Shown here: positions 1 to 12,563 of the stretch, in pieces
Layout of the letters: each line of letters opens with the position of its first letter
Position numbering within the stretch: the first letter of the stretch is position 1
Assembly: GCF_000005505.3 (NCBI RefSeq)
Contig: NC_016131.3
Location: 48,469,355-48,533,354, forward strand
Length of the DNA: 64,000 bases
Source: Brachypodium distachyon
Taxonomy: Eukaryota > Streptophyta > Magnoliopsida > Poales > Poaceae
Reading direction: 5' to 3'
Made by a program: the position numbers and the translations under genes
The notes under the pieces: model-generated
Databases searched by the model: none
Seen by the model: only the letters and a program-made list of their open reading frames with translations
What the model was told of the DNA's origin: nothing

Positions 1-509
1 AGAAAAAAAGAAAGGAAAAAGGAAATGCAGGAAAAAATAGTCGCCCGGAAAAAAGGTCACGAAGCCCGCCACATAGCGCTCGGAGACGACACGTATCGAG
101 GACGAACCGTCATTACGCTTACGCTAGCCACACTGACAAGCCGGCCCAACCCACCCAGAACGCATGCGAAGAGCAGCGGTCGAACCGTTCGATTGCAACA
201 AACCCAACTCACCACGCCGATGACACGCGGGGCCCCATATCCGAGCTGGCACAAATCATTAGAGGGGCTAGAAGAAGCTTGATGTCACACACCAAAACGC
301 CACACGAATCGATTGCCTGGGAGCCCCCGAGCACGGAGAAGGCGAGGAAACTGCCCAGACGTAGAGATTGGAGGGATACTGCCGAAACACATCAGTTTTC
401 CCTCTGAGCTGATGGCTTTCCTGAACAATCACAACATTTCTTTCAAGTTGTTTCGTTCTTATTGTAAATTCCTTATATGCTCCATTGAAGGATCTAGGCC
501 CCTAGCATT
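1..509. other. 5' end of window, no gene recognised
   Basis: Only short overlapping frames are present and none resembles a known protein. The first 300 bases are moderately GC-rich. No RNA gene, TIR or splice structure was found. Confidence 0.4.
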
Positions 510-1240
510 GTGATATGTTGAGTTTTGGTGATTAATGCCAACCGGATGTGCGGGAATAACTATTTTCATGAGTTGATGTGTTAGGTTGAGTTCCGGCATC
601 AAGATAAGGGTTGATAGCTCATTGGTTGAGGAGCAATAAGTTGATGTTGTGATTGAACATCATCGCAACAATACTTGAACGGAGTGAATGAGAAAGTGAA
701 TACATTGAAGATATGGGAAACAAAGTGGTTTCATGTGGAGTGATGGTGAAGGACAAGCAAGACTTGGCTACCATGGACCATGCAAGGGTGAAGGGCAAGC
801 AAGAGGCTTGGCGCCGAAGGACCAAGGCAGTGGTGAAGGGTGAGTAAGGATTGGGGCCGATGGATCATGAGAGGCCATATGAAGCTATGAGTGACCCGCA
901 TCAATCATATGAAAAATGCAAGAAGACAAGCAATGAAATAAAATGATATACTTCACATGGTGAAGGACATCATGTGGCTTGAAGAAATGAAAATCAAGGA
1001 TCAACATGTGCTGATGAGAGTCAAATGATGTGCTGAGGAGTTAGAAGATGGAAATCATGTGATTGACCGGCATTAAGTGTATTGATGATATGAAATGGGC
1101 GGAGTCTATATGTTGATGAACATCAAGTACCCTCAAGAAATGATAGTGATGGACATAATATGCATATGAGCATCAAGCAAGACCCAAGTGGATTCGCGCA
1201 AGGCAAAGGTATGAATTTTTCCTCCAGTCTCCGTGTAACA
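510..1240. mobile_element. Degenerate retroelement-like fragment
   Basis: This segment opens with a phrase (TTTTGGTGATTAATG, about 523) that I associate with internal or LTR sequence of grass Gypsy-type elements. It continues as purine-rich sequence without a coding frame. No LTR pair, primer-binding site or target duplication is visible. The call rests on recalled similarity, so it is weak. Confidence 0.3.
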
Positions 1241-1333
1241 AAAGATGAGAACCACTACATCTTTATTTTCTTCTTCCGATGATGATGATTATGAATGTAT
1301 AAAAGAATGGTCAGACAATGTATTACTGAACTA

Positions 1334-1446
1334 CTCCCTCTGATCCTAAATTCTTGACTCAAATTTGTCCAAATATGGATGTATCTATTCTAAAAAAGCG
1401 TCTAGATTCATGTAATATTTCGACAATAATTTAGAATCGGAGAGAG
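1334..1446. mobile_element. Stowaway MITE (Tc1/mariner type)
   Basis: The left end CTCCCTCTGATCC and right end reading GGATTCTAAA..GGAGAG form imperfect terminal inverted repeats. TA dinucleotides flank at 1332-1333 and 1447-1448. The 113 bp size and AT-rich interior fit a non-autonomous Stowaway. Confidence 0.75.
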
Positions 1447-1956
1447 TAATAAACATACAAACTGTGAGCTCTGAGGATAGCTTTTGGGACGTGATAACAA
1501 CAACAATTATTAGCTGTTGAAAGAAGCTACAGTTCATGATCCAGACAAGAACAACCATCCATCTGTAGAACACACATTTAAGATTATAAAGTTGAAATGA
1601 ACAAGGATGGATCAAATAGCATATGATTCCATTCCATTTCTGACTATAATGGCGGAAAACAATCTAATGAATGATGTAATGTAATATATGCTGTGCGTTC
1701 CATTGCTTCTCCATGCAGCTGATTGCCTTGCAATGGATTATAACATTTCCAGATTTAACAACATTAAACCTTGCAAGTTGAATGCCTGAGCCTGCAACTA
1801 CAACTACTTTCTGACTTTCAGAAGTCTGATTGGTCGCTAATTCGAAAACTTCCTAAGTTCCTAGCTAGTGAAGGTCTCATCCATATCTAAAAGGTCCCAA
1901 CTCAGACAATCTGTCCACAATCTTTGAATCCTACGTACATGGTTACACAAGCTTAA
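1447..1956. other. 3' flank of the first gene, no feature
   Basis: AT-rich sequence downstream of the minus-strand gene, probably including its 3' UTR. No further gene, repeat or RNA was recognised. Confidence 0.4.
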
Positions 1957-3051
1957 TTAGAGGTAGAATGCGGCAGGACTCCCCCAAAGTTCACTATGCT
2001 CATGAGCATCGCTCATTTCATAGGAGCCTGCCCTTCGCCTTCCAGTCGTCCTGATCTCCCCATCTTCATCATACATGAGACCGAAAGTCGTGACATGGAA
2101 CACGCGGCATGTCCCAACTTCCTCGTCCTCGCGCAGCACAGCCTCGACAAGGCAGTAGCCGCCGCCGCCCGTGGCGAGCAGCCTGGCGCCGAGGTGCCGC
2201 CGCTTCTCGTCGGCGCAGAACAGCCGGTCTTTTCCAAGCGTCCACACCAGCATGGTCCGGCATTCGGCGCTGAAGACCTCGCAGCAGCAGAGGTACCCGA
2301 CGCCGCCCTCGTAATCACAGAGCCCCACCCACGCATCCAGCTCCTTGTCGAACACGCCCTCACCTTGGAGCGGCAGGCGCCAGCCGCCATGGCACGTGGA
2401 GCGGAGGCTCCGGGTGTCGACGGAGAAGGTGGCCGCGGGCCCCTTGGTGGACACGAAGACCGTCCGCCCGTCCGGGTGCAGCGCGAAGGAATCCACGTAC
2501 GGGGTCGAGAACGGGAGGTCCGTGAGCTTGGTTGTCCACGACCATGGCTGGTCGCCGGCCCTGTTATAGGCCGGCGCCGGCGGGGGCGGGGCTTCGAGGA
2601 CGAACAGGCAGGAGCCCCGTAGCATGTGAAGCGCGCCGTCGATGGATGCCAGGACGACGGGGAAGTGCGACCTGAGGTTGTTTGGATGGGCGCAGAGGGT
2701 GATCGCCGAGGTCTGGATGTCGTAGATGGGGAAGTCGGCGGCGCCGTAGGCTGGAAAGGCGAGGATCTTGGTGCCGTGCGCGCCGAAGAGCTGCAGGTAG
2801 CCGTGCTCGCCCTCGAATCGCACCACGGGGGGATCCGGAAGCGGCTCCAGCTCCGGATCCTGATCCCGATCCCGATCCGCCGCCTGCAGGTCGGAGGAGG
2901 ATTCGAGGTCGATCTTGCGGACGCTGTATCCTCTTCTCCAGTCGTCGACGACGAGATACAGATGTTGCCGCCGCCGCCGGGTCTGCTGCCGGCGTTTGGC
3001 CGTGATATGGCCACATGGGCACGGCTCGGGCGTCGACTGGCGCTTTGGCAT
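1957..3051 (-). CDS. Grass-expanded protein of unknown function (DUF1618-like), copy 1
   Basis: Intronless gene, 364 aa. The start is the ATG at 3051-3049 (MPKRQSTPEP); the frame extends further upstream but contains no ATG there, and the paralogue at 29653 starts at the same residue. The N terminus is basic (AKRRQQTRRRR), a possible nuclear signal. Next come the block YLVVDDWRRGYSVRKIDLES, a Pro/Glu-rich acidic patch, and a repetitive beta-rich body with HGTKILAFPAYG, FALHPDGRTVFVS, WVGLCDYEGGVG and FHVTTFGLMYDEDG. I recall such proteins in large grass-specific families annotated DUF1618 or unknown; a propeller-like fold is inferred. No catalytic motif or signal peptide is seen. An inverted paralogue lies about 27 kb away. 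Coding is well supported; function is unknown. Confidence 0.8.
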   Translation of the reverse strand: MPKRQSTPEPCPCGHITAKRRQQTRRRRQHLYLVVDDWRRGYSVRKIDLESSSDLQAADRDRDQDPELEPLPDPPVVRFEGEHGYLQLFGAHGTKILAFPAYGAADFPIYDIQTSAITLCAHPNNLRSHFPVVLASIDGALHMLRGSCLFVLEAPPPPAPAYNRAGDQPWSWTTKLTDLPFSTPYVDSFALHPDGRTVFVSTKGPAATFSVDTRSLRSTCHGGWRLPLQGEGVFDKELDAWVGLCDYEGGVGYLCCCEVFSAECRTMLVWTLGKDRLFCADEKRRHLGARLLATGGGGYCLVEAVLREDEEVGTCRVFHVTTFGLMYDEDGEIRTTGRRRAGSYEMSDAHEHSELWGSPAAFYL

Positions 3052-3450
3052 CTCTTTCCGCTCCCCGGCGGCCAACAAATCAATCCCTCCCCTTGTAAGA
3101 GGAAGAAGGAAAAACAAGTTGATGCGCTAGCGAATCGGTTTGATCGAATTTTTCGAAAGCGTCGGTCGATCTTCCTTCCTCTTCTCCGTGCTATCTCTTC
3201 CTTATAAATTGAGGAGAAACAAAACCGATCGGTATGCGAATCGATTTGATCGTTCCCTGATGAATTCGGAATATGCTCAACTCGTATATCAGTTCAAGTA
3301 ATCCTCCATCGGATCGGACTCGGCGAGTTGCTGAGGCGTGTTGTCGCCATGGCGACGGCCGACGGACATCACCGCCCAGGAGAGCGGCGGCATGTGAATG
3401 ACTGGGATAAATCGGGCTGGGCCGGTTTGGCCCATCTGGGATTGGCCCCT
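3052..3450 (-). promoter_or_regulatory. Duplicated upstream region of copy 1
   Basis: Read on the minus strand, this region shares blocks with the sequence before the paralogue at 29653, including a GGAGGATTACT block near 3300 and GATCAAACCGATTCGCT near 3138. The duplication therefore included at least about 250 bp of promoter and leader. No clear TATA box was pinned down. Confidence 0.5.
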
Positions 3451-3553
3451 TCTTTTTTCTGTTTGGTGTGCAAGTCATTATCCTTGTGTTGTGCCCGGTA
3501 CATCCTTGCCTCTCTCATGTCGTGCTATTCTTCCGTTCCCATCACGATTTCTA

Positions 3554-3799
3554 GAGCCTCTTTGACTCAAAAGAATTTTATGAAAAATTTGGAAACCCTT
3601 AGTTTTTTTTTCCTATGTGAGTTGTTTGATATGTAGGATTAAATATCATGGAATTCTTCTAGTATAAAGATTTTGAACTACATTTCATAAGAGAATTTAC
3701 ATCTAATCAAACTTCTTGTCGAGATTCTTTTGTTGTTTCTGTGTTCAATCAAAACTTTGGGGCAACCGCAATTCCGTAGGATTCGTATCAAAGAGGCTC
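3554..3799. mobile_element. MITE with GAGCCTCTTTGA inverted ends
   Basis: The left end GAGCCTCTTTGACTC and right end TCAAAGAGGCTC are inverted repeats around 246 bp of AT-rich non-coding DNA. The flanking trinucleotides are CTA (left) and CTG (right), a possible 3-bp target duplication with one change, as expected for PIF/Harbinger-type MITEs. The superfamily is inferred. Confidence 0.6.
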
Positions 3800-4538
3800 C
3801 TGCTATCTCATGTTTGCTACGACAGAACAGACCTGTTTCGATTATACTACCGGACTGAAAACTAGGACAAACTCCAGACAAAAAAAAGAAGTAGCTATCA
3901 AATACAAATTTGACTCGATCTGCTAGAGAAACACAAAAAACAAATCTAATCACGAATAATTCATAGCCAGATTTGAGCTTTTCGTTTATTTTGTTTTTGT
4001 CCCCGGACTTGGATCTGCACCTTCATAAGTTGTACACGGTACAAATATATGCTATGTGAATGTTGTTCAAACGTAATTCTGAAAATTTCAAATGCTTCTT
4101 TTAAATATGATAGCACCATGGCACGACACTTTCAAGCTACACCGATGGGCCCCAACAGCACTCGAACTTTTATGCTGCTATCAGTTCTTTGACTTAGCAC
4201 TCTACAGTCTGCACTCAAGATAATCAGTGCTACCAGAGGAATATATATACTGAAGGAAATAGCTCAAGTCACTGTGACTTCTTTTAAGAAAAAGAAAACA
4301 GATATTCTAAACTGGCAAGACTGCTGCCTTGTGTTGTGTGGTCGTTATCAGGGCACGTGGGTACGTCAGTCAGGGACTCGGGAGCACCAGATTTCGCACA
4401 GCCAGTCACTGTCTTTGATTATTCGTAGCACACAAAATTCTGAAAAAAAGAGAGGCATGGCTTCCCTCCGACCAATGTAAGCGAATAAGAATCAAGGAAA
4501 GCATACACGCTGGGGAAGTATAGGAGCTTAGAGCAGCC
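3800..4538 (+). promoter_or_regulatory. Upstream region of the OPT transporter gene
   Basis: About 740 bp between a MITE and the OPT start codon. It has a TATATATA-type run near 4243-4250, roughly 290 bp before the ATG, and a GGCACGTGG G-box core near 4352. Promoter function is inferred from position. Confidence 0.35.
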
Positions 4539-7500
4539 ATGGCGTCCTCCTCCCAGGTACCGCCGCGCCAAGCCCAAGAAGATGACCACCAACTTGGTAA
4601 GTGCACCAAATCAATAAGTTCACTTGTCTTCTTGCTTCTTTTCCTCGAGGCAGGCAATAATCATCATTATAATCATCTTGCTTCTTCTTCTTTTCGTTTT
4701 CTCAAGTATCATCTTTGCTAGCTCGGCTAAAATTATAGCCTCGCTCAGTTTCTACTTTCTCAAAACGCACGCAGAGCAGCCATTGATGTCATCGCCGTCG
4801 GACTGGGAGAACTCGCCGGTGGAGCAGGTGGCGCTGACGGTGCCCGTGGGCGACGACCCATTGACGCCGGTCCTCACCTTCCGGACATGGGTGCTCGGCA
4901 CGGCCTCCTGCGTCGCGCTCTCCTTCCTCAACGCCTTCTTCGGGTACCGCAAGGAGCCGCTGGAGATCACGGCCGTGTCGGCGCAGATCGCCGTGCTGCC
5001 CCTCGGCCGTCTCATGGCGGCGCTCCTCCCCTCTAGAGCCTTCTTCTCCGGCAGGCGCTACGAGTTCACCCTCAACCCGGGGCCGTTCAACATGAAGGAG
5101 CACGTGCTCATCACCATCTTCGCCAACGCCGGTGCCGGCTCCGTCTTTGCCATCAACGTAGTCACCGCCCTCCGTGTCTTCTATGCCATGAAGATCACCT
5201 TCTTCGTCTCCCTCCTCATCGTCCTCACCAGCCAGGTACATAGGGTACCTAAGATACAATTAGCTGGAGCTTGAGCTGGCTGGTGCTCGATCTGACGATG
5301 CATACTGTAGGTGATGGGTTTTGGGTGGGCTGGCATATTCCGGCAGTATCTGGTGGAGCCGGCGGCGATGTGGTGGCCGTCCAACCTTGTGCAGGTCTCC
5401 CTTTTCAGGTACGTCCAAATCTGCAATAAGTGGAAAGACAGCCAGATATTCCCCTTCTCTTTTCTTCTCTCTTCAACTTGTGATGGATGACTGATGATGG
5501 CTACCGCTTGTTAATCATATATAAACTGTAGTTGATGGTTTGGTAAGACTGGCACTAATAAATAAGCAAAAGTTGCTACAGATAAGGTCATGCATGCATT
5601 TGCCTAGTCCAGCCACTACACGAGTGAACATGCCTTTTTCCAGCCACTACAGTAGTGTCATGTTTAACATGCTGAGAAATCATTCCCGGCTAATGATTGA
5701 GTGTGGTATTACTGTCTATGGTAGCTGGTTTGCTGCTATCAAAATGTTGAAAATTGAAATATATACTCATGTGTAAGAACTGAAATAAGGACCCAGCTGA
5801 CAACCGTTTATCAAAATATTCACCCTACCACTAGGGATGATACTAAATATCAAGTCATTCCATTTGTGGTGAAAACATTTCTTAAGCATGATCTTATAAA
5901 GGAAAAAAATACTAAACTGTGATGTTAACATGCACGGATCGTAGAACTTCTGCGTTTGAGCTGTAAGGTGGGAGGAACTGGCTTACCGGTAAATCCAACA
6001 GCAATCTGATCCCTGTGTGTAATTCTGTTTTTTTCCTTCCCCTTAAACACCTGTGCAATTCTGGTTCTGGGGCAGCATCCGTGGTTCATGCAACTTCAAC
6101 AATAGAACAAGTGAAAACTGCAAAAGACAGAACAAGAATTACAAGTATGCAATATGACTAACTGAGATATCCTGAGTAAATATCCGTGAAAGAAAAATAG
6201 CCTGAGTAAATTAGAAGTCGATGAAACCTCCATGTTTACAATCATTTGGGACTTCTAAGATCCTTTATGAAGCCAACTCTATAAAGGGCAAAAACAGAAT
6301 TAGGTTCGAGTAAGTCTCGTGCTTTTCCTATCATGCATGTCCATTAAGAAACAGAGACCTTGCATCTTTGTCAAATATAAACTCATATACTGCCTACACA
6401 AATTTAGCAATTATCATCAGGAAATATTATTAACGATTTTCGAAAAGACACTCCAAGTCATAAGACAACAGAATCAGTTTCTGATGAACAAATAACCTAC
6501 AGATTTGTTAATCATGATTTATGATACATATGTTCATCAGGGCACTTCATGAGAAGGAACAAAGGAGCAAAGGTGGCATGACACGCAATCAGTTCTTCAT
6601 ACTGGCATTTGTGTGCAGCTTCGCCTACTACATCTTCCCAGGGTACCTATTCCAGATGCTCACTTCCCTCTCATGGATCTGTTGGATCTTCCCCAACTCT
6701 GTGGTTGCCCAACAACTTGGTTCAGGCATGCACGGCCTTGGCATAGGTGCAATTGGACTTGATTGGTCATCTATCTCCTCATACCTCGGGAGCCCTCTCG
6801 CCAGCCCCTGGTTTGCCACTGCAAACGTTGCGGCAGGCTTCGTCATCTACATGTACATAATCACCCCCGTCACCTACTGGTTTAATGTCTACAAGGCACA
6901 GAACTTCCCTATAATTTCAGACGGACTCTTCACTGGGACCGGTCGGAAGTACAACATCTCGACCATTATAGACTCGCAGTTCCACTTTGATATGAATGCC
7001 TATGAGAAGAACGGTCCACTTTACATAAGCACCTTCTTTGCTGTCAGCTATGGCCTTGGTTTTGCATGCCTTACAGCGACTCTTGTCCATGTTATCCTTT
7101 TCCATGGAAGGTAACTTTTTGCTAGCTATGTGCCTTCTTGGTCTCATGTGCAATATACATATGCGGCTAAACTTGGAACGGTTGCGTGTAGTGAAATTTG
7201 GCAGTTAAGCAAATCAGCTTTCCAGGAGAAAAAAGTGGACATACATACAAAGCTTATGAGGAGATACAGGCAGGTCCCTGAATGGTGGTTCATCTGTATC
7301 CTTGTGGCCAGTATTGCCATCACCATGTTTACCTGTGAGTCCTACATTGAGCAGCTGCAGTTACCCTGGTGGGGGGTACTGCTGGCATGTGCCCTTGCCA
7401 TTTTCTACACGCTTCCGATAGGAATTATCACAGCAACAACAAACCAGGTATGTACCTGATATATGAACAGATGAACTACTGATCCATACTATGCCTTACA

Positions 7501-8454
7501 GCTCTAGAAGCAGAAGTTCATCTTAATTAAAATATCATGTTGACAGACTCCAGGCTTGAATATCATCACGGAGTACATCATGGGGTACGTGTACCCTGGA
7601 CGACCTGTTGCTAACATGTGTTTCAAGGTATATGGCTACATTGGCCCGCGTCAAGCTCTAGCATTTTTGCAAGACTTCAAGCTGGGTCACTACATGAAGA
7701 TCCCCCCCAGAACCATGTTTATGGCTCAGGTCAGCTACACTCCTGAACAGTGGCAATAACTTGTGCAAAAATAAGAATGATCATACTTCCCCGTTGTATT
7801 AATCGTGTCCTAAAAGCAAATTACTGAAAATAACAGGTCGTGGGAACTATAATAGCAGCATTTGTGTACCTTGGGACAGCATGGTGGCTCATGGACACAA
7901 TCCCCAATATCTGCAACACCGAGCTCCTCCCAGCAGGAAGCCCTTGGACCTGCCCTTACGATCATTTATTCTACGATGCATCAGTCATATGGGGCCTTAT
8001 TAGTCCACGCAGAATATTCGGCGATTTAGGCACTTACTCTGCTATCAACTGGTTCTTCTTGGGGGGTGCTGTTGCTCCCCTCCTTGTGTGGCTTGCACAC
8101 AAGGCATTCCCAGGCCAGAAATGGATCTTACTCGTCAACATGCCAGTGCTGCTTGGTGGAATCAGCCATATGCCTCCTGCCACTGCAGTCAACTACACAG
8201 CATGGATATTCATCGCGTTTTTGTCAGGCTACATGGTCTATAAGTATCGGCGTGACTGGTGGGAGAGACACAATTACCTGCTTTCAGGTGCCCTTGACGC
8301 TGGTTTGGCGTTCATGGCTGTTTTGATCTATGTATGCCTAGGACTAGAGAACATCAGTTTGAACTGGTGGGGCAATGATCTGGATGGGTGTCCTCTAGCT
8401 TCTTGCCCCACTGCGAAGGGTATAATTGTAGAGGGGTGTCCGGTGCATCACTAA
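4539..8454 (+). CDS. Oligopeptide transporter, OPT family
   Basis: Seven exons join in frame: 4539-4596, 4775-5235, 5311-5408, 6541-7110, 7192-7447, 7547-7729, 7837-8454, all with GT-AG introns, giving 747 aa, the usual size for plant OPTs. The protein is a multi-pass membrane transporter, probably plasma-membrane and proton-coupled. It carries both family signatures: NPGPFN in exon 2 and KIPPR at the end of exon 6. Exon 4 holds the conserved [20 protein letters not shown] block. The acidic N terminus (QEDDH) precedes [14 protein letters not shown]. Plant OPTs move small peptides, glutathione or metal chelates; the substrate here cannot be told from sequence. At the exon 4/5 junction the residue after FHG reads Ser rather than the Arg I expect, which hints at a slightly different junction or a real substitution. 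It lies immediately upstream of DLT, as I recall for rice. Confidence 0.93.
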
Positions 8455-11400
8455 GAATCTTGGCTCATGCATGACAGCTCTGGGGATAAAGCACGTGCAA
8501 CGATCAATCAAGCCTGTAGGGATGATAGGTTTTTCTGTTGCGTGCAATTCTTCAAATTTTAATGAAGATACAGAACAGGAAGGAAAAGAAAGGTCCAAAT
8601 ACGCTTAGAATGGATAGGTTGCTGGGTGCATTGAAGTACAAAAGGAGCAAGGTAGATGATGCATTACTCTATTATAGGATCATTCATGGGAATTATTTCT
8701 TAGTTGCTGTGCGGAACAAACAGAAATGCATTTAAGACAACAGTTAACCTGAAAAACAGTGGCCATAAATCAATAGCAATACATGTCATACAAATCAATA
8801 TCTAAAATCCAATAGCTGCACATCACAGTTGGATGCGAAATTAACATTAGAATTCCACATTCCTGGGGAACAAATAATGTTGGGATTCAATATTTGCCTT
8901 GTACTACAACATGTATCAGCCCACACATTACTTTTTGTTTTGCCTAAGGAAAGGTGGGAAAGAAAAAGGATATATTTGCAAAGTACTGTAATTTTGTGTG
9001 TATGTAACCTCTGTGTAGGCAACAGCATGATGAATCGCACGAAAACCATTAGTATCTCATCACATAATATGACTTGTATTGATTTGCCATGAAACGTGAA
9101 ATTTACGCTTCTTGGCGCTACGTATATGTAAGGAACTCACTGCTGTTGGCCCATTGGTATTCCATGACCTCTGGAATGGAAGAATCATGTACGCTATGCA
9201 GACGTCGTGATAAGTAATATCAGGATCCTTGCAGCTAATCTTGCTTGGAAACAAATATGACTCGATTCTTCGAATCGAAACAAACTACTCCACCACACAG
9301 ATAAGTTCGAGCAGAGAGCACATCAGTCATGGGGTTTGTGTTCAAATCAAGCAGAAAATCGTTTGCACTCACCAGTCAGAAGCCGGGAACGCGGAACGAA
9401 TCGAGGGTCGGGGTCGCTGGGCGGGACGACACGAGTCGATGGCCGGGACGCGACTCCGTTTATCTGGTCGACGAGCGAGCGGGGGCGCGGAGCAGGTTTC
9501 CTAATCTTAGACCTAAATTAAGGTTCGTTTTCAATCTTAGCTGAAATCATGCAATCAAGCATCGATTAAGGAAACTACTGCTGGCAATTAAGGTTGATTT
9601 CCAATCATAGCTGCAGTCCCTCTATCGAATCGGTCGATCCAGAGATGTATACCCTGATCGTTACCTAGTTTTGGCCAACACCGTTTCTCCACCCTCGTTC
9701 CCGTCCCTCGACCCGGAAACTTGGCAACTACTCACCACTGGTAGCAGCATACTGGGCATCCGCCGGCGGGTAAATTTGCATCGCCCGCCTGATGCAGGGC
9801 TCGTCATGTCGTGGGTTGTATGTATAAGCAGACTCCCCTTGAACCGGCCAAGCATTCCCATTCCGTCGAGCACCCTGAGAGCAACCTCAGGCAGGCAGGC
9901 AGGCAGGCGATTCTTACCAGACCGCCAAGTTTGGCGAGGGACGAGAGGGAGATGCTGGTCAGCGGGGCTTCTGAGCGGGAGAGGTGGTAGGGTGGGACTG
10001 ATTGGGCCGTGGAGGGAGGAGGTAATGGAGAGGATGCATGGTTCGCGCGCATGGAGGAGCAGAGCAGAGCCTTTCTCCGCGCGGGAAACTGAAGCAGGTG
10101 TCTCAAAGTTCAGAGTTGGGACTGAAAAAAAAAAAACTAGTGCCCTACCTAGGAATTCGGGACCCTGGTGCGAAATGTTAAATGTGGCCTCAAAATAAAA
10201 AAATTTGCATAATCAAAGGTAGAATGACATCTGGTCTTTGCATCGTTTGATGCGCACATACATCGATATTAAAAACCATTCTAAGTACATCGATCGCCTT
10301 CAAGCCTAAGATTGTCACACCATCTAAACTGGCTGGAAAACTTCCATGCTACCATTTTCAAATGGTTACACCCAGATCCATAAATCCTTGCATCTCCGTC
10401 TAAATAGAACAATATCAAATCTTTATCCTAAAATAATAAAGGTTGCGAATTTGTGCAAAAATAAAAGTAAAAACTAAAGGTTGCAACAAAGCGAATAAGC
10501 TGAACTCTGGACTCAAGTTCTACCGAAAAAGCTACAACTCGTGGCCGAATCGTGGTGTGAACTGATGGACTAGTAGAGGAGAAGCAGAGAAGCCGGCCAT
10601 CTTCCCTTTTGGACTAGTAGAGCCCAAAATTTAATGTTAATTAAGCATAGCTAATTAGTAGTAGTACTACACTTGGAGGCACCTAATTTTTGGTGGCACT
10701 GAACGGGTGCACATCTTGCACTTGCCACTATACGGCCATGAAAAAAAGAGCATTCACTAGTCACGGGAAGATGATACGGATACAGAGTAGAAGAAGTGCC
10801 AGTCGTTTTGCTCGAAATCTACTTGTAACTTCATTTTTCTTTTGCTTGGTGGTGTGTGGATTGCTGCCCTGTTAGTTAGAGAAAACACGAGAGAACAGTG
10901 TCAAGGCCATCCGTAACTATCATTGTCATCATCGATTACTCTCGATCAGTGGCGGACCCACGAACAAATAAAAAAGAGGGCTAACTTATGGGCATTCAAA
11001 ATTTTGCTACACCATAATAAATTTATACGGTAGTAAACTTAATCAACGGCCCCAAACACTTCAATTGTCTCTAATGCAATAAAAGATAATCTAAGTACAT
11101 ACAAATGCATTCTTTTTATGTCTAATTGGACGACATGGACCCTTAGGTATATATGTTCTCCTAGCTTCATCTATAAGTATCAAAATCTTCAATTGGCTTT
11201 CGAAGCCAGGTCTACACTTTACACTTAAGACTTAATATCATCCAAATTAAGTTCGATGCGTGCTCGTTTATGCTATGCACTACTACTAGAGTCATCTAAT
11301 CTTGGATAGAATCTCTCCATCTAAGTTAAACATAATCTAATTAGACCTTAAACAACAAGTATGAACGTGGATTCAAAATTTATAATGCAAGAAGAAACAC

Positions 11401-11820
11401 GATACACCGCTCTGCTTTCTCCTAGCAACAACGAACTCCACAATGACTCAGGATTATCTACGACTATGAGCTAATGTTTACGCAAGAATTTCACTCACTT
11501 GCTAGCAGTAACTCACAAGATCACTTACGAGTATATTTAGCAAAGGTGGTCAATTTGACACGGACGACGCGATGCAAATCCCCTTCTAAATTACTGCTAG
11601 CTTCTGCTTAATAACTCTACAGCAACAGGAAGCGACACTAATTAACTGTAGCTCTCATACGACCGAGTAATGGCCTTGCACTTGGCACGTACTCTACCGA
11701 CGTATACGTACGTACGGTGCTACGGCGCGCACCAACCCCATTCGCAACGTGAACGTACGGCCGTACATCTACCTACAGTACAACCACGTATTTACCACCA
11801 AGATATGCAACTAAACAAAT
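8455..11820. other. Intergenic region between OPT and the GRAS gene
   Basis: About 3.4 kb without a supported gene. It includes the OPT 3' UTR at its start, a short GC-rich patch at 9380-9500, a (GGCA)n run near 9890-9910, and AT-rich sequence from 10.2 to 11.5 kb. A lone CAGTGGCGGACCCACG at about 10947 looks like one end of a hAT-type element, but no matching end was found. Confidence 0.45.
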
Positions 11821-11884
11821 TTTGTCCATTTGTCCATTAAAAGGCCACAGCACAGGTACAGTAGCCCTCACGAGACACGAGTGC

Positions 11885-12022
11885 CGCACGCTCGTTCGTC
11901 CCACGTGGCGCCCCGACAGCACAGCAGCGACCGCGTCAACCCCGCGTGCCAGTGGCCCGCGTTTCTTGGTAGTGGTGGCGGAGCCCAACGGTAAGAAAAT
12001 GGACGCAACGGGGGTCACGTGA
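11885..12022 (+). promoter_or_regulatory. BRRE-like site and two G-boxes upstream of DLT
   Basis: CGCACG at 11885-11890 is the complement of CGTGCG, a brassinosteroid response element (CGTG[T/C]G). Palindromic CCACGTGG lies at 11901-11908 and TCACGTGA at 12015-12022. BZR1 is reported to repress rice DLT by binding BRRE motifs, so these sites are plausible regulatory elements. Such short motifs occur often by chance, and the distance to the transcription start is unknown. Confidence 0.4.
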
Positions 12023-12261
12023 GGCGCACCTGGCTGACCGTCCCAGTAAGGCTGACACCCTGGTCCCACTCTCTCTCAACGGTCACATTGACTGCCCCGG
12101 AGCAACAACGGTCACATCCTCCTGCGCCGTCCGTTCACGATCGGACGGACGCGAGCGGGCGCCTCGGGATCCCCGCTGCCACCACCAGAGACCAGAGACC
12201 GTTTCTCCCTTTTTTTCCTCCCCCGGGAGGCTTCCCTCCTCTTCTCCCCCCCCCACCGTAG

Positions 12262-12350
12262 GTAGAGAGAGGGAGAGTGAGTGAGCAGAGAGGAACCACT
12301 GAGAGGAGAGGAGAGGTCAGAGAGAGAAGAGAGAAGAGAGGTGAGATCGT
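12262..12350 (+). promoter_or_regulatory. GA-rich tract in the DLT leader/promoter
   Basis: A run of GAGAG units (GAGAGGAGAGGAGAGG near 12301) lies about 0.7 kb before the start codon. GA repeats in plants bind BPC/BBR factors and are common in 5' leaders of developmental regulators. Whether it is transcribed is not shown by the sequence. Confidence 0.4.
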
Positions 12351-12563
12351 CGTCGTCAATGGTGAGGCAAGAACAGTAGGAGCATTAGGATAGAACCCAT
12401 CCATCCATCCATCCAATCCCATCATCCCTTAGGACATAGGATCCACCCATCCATCATCGCCATCTGCATTGCATCCATGGTTTCCTTCTAGGATTTCTTT
12501 CTTCTACTTCTTCTTGGTTCTTCTTTGGTTCCCTTCTTTTTTCATTGGCAAGAAGATAAAACT

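Noticed and set aside
1996..3207. Long frames on the plus strand and other minus frames over copy 1 of the unknown-function gene
   Set aside because: They are GC-rich shadows of the real frame; the paralogue conserves only the called frame, including start and stop.
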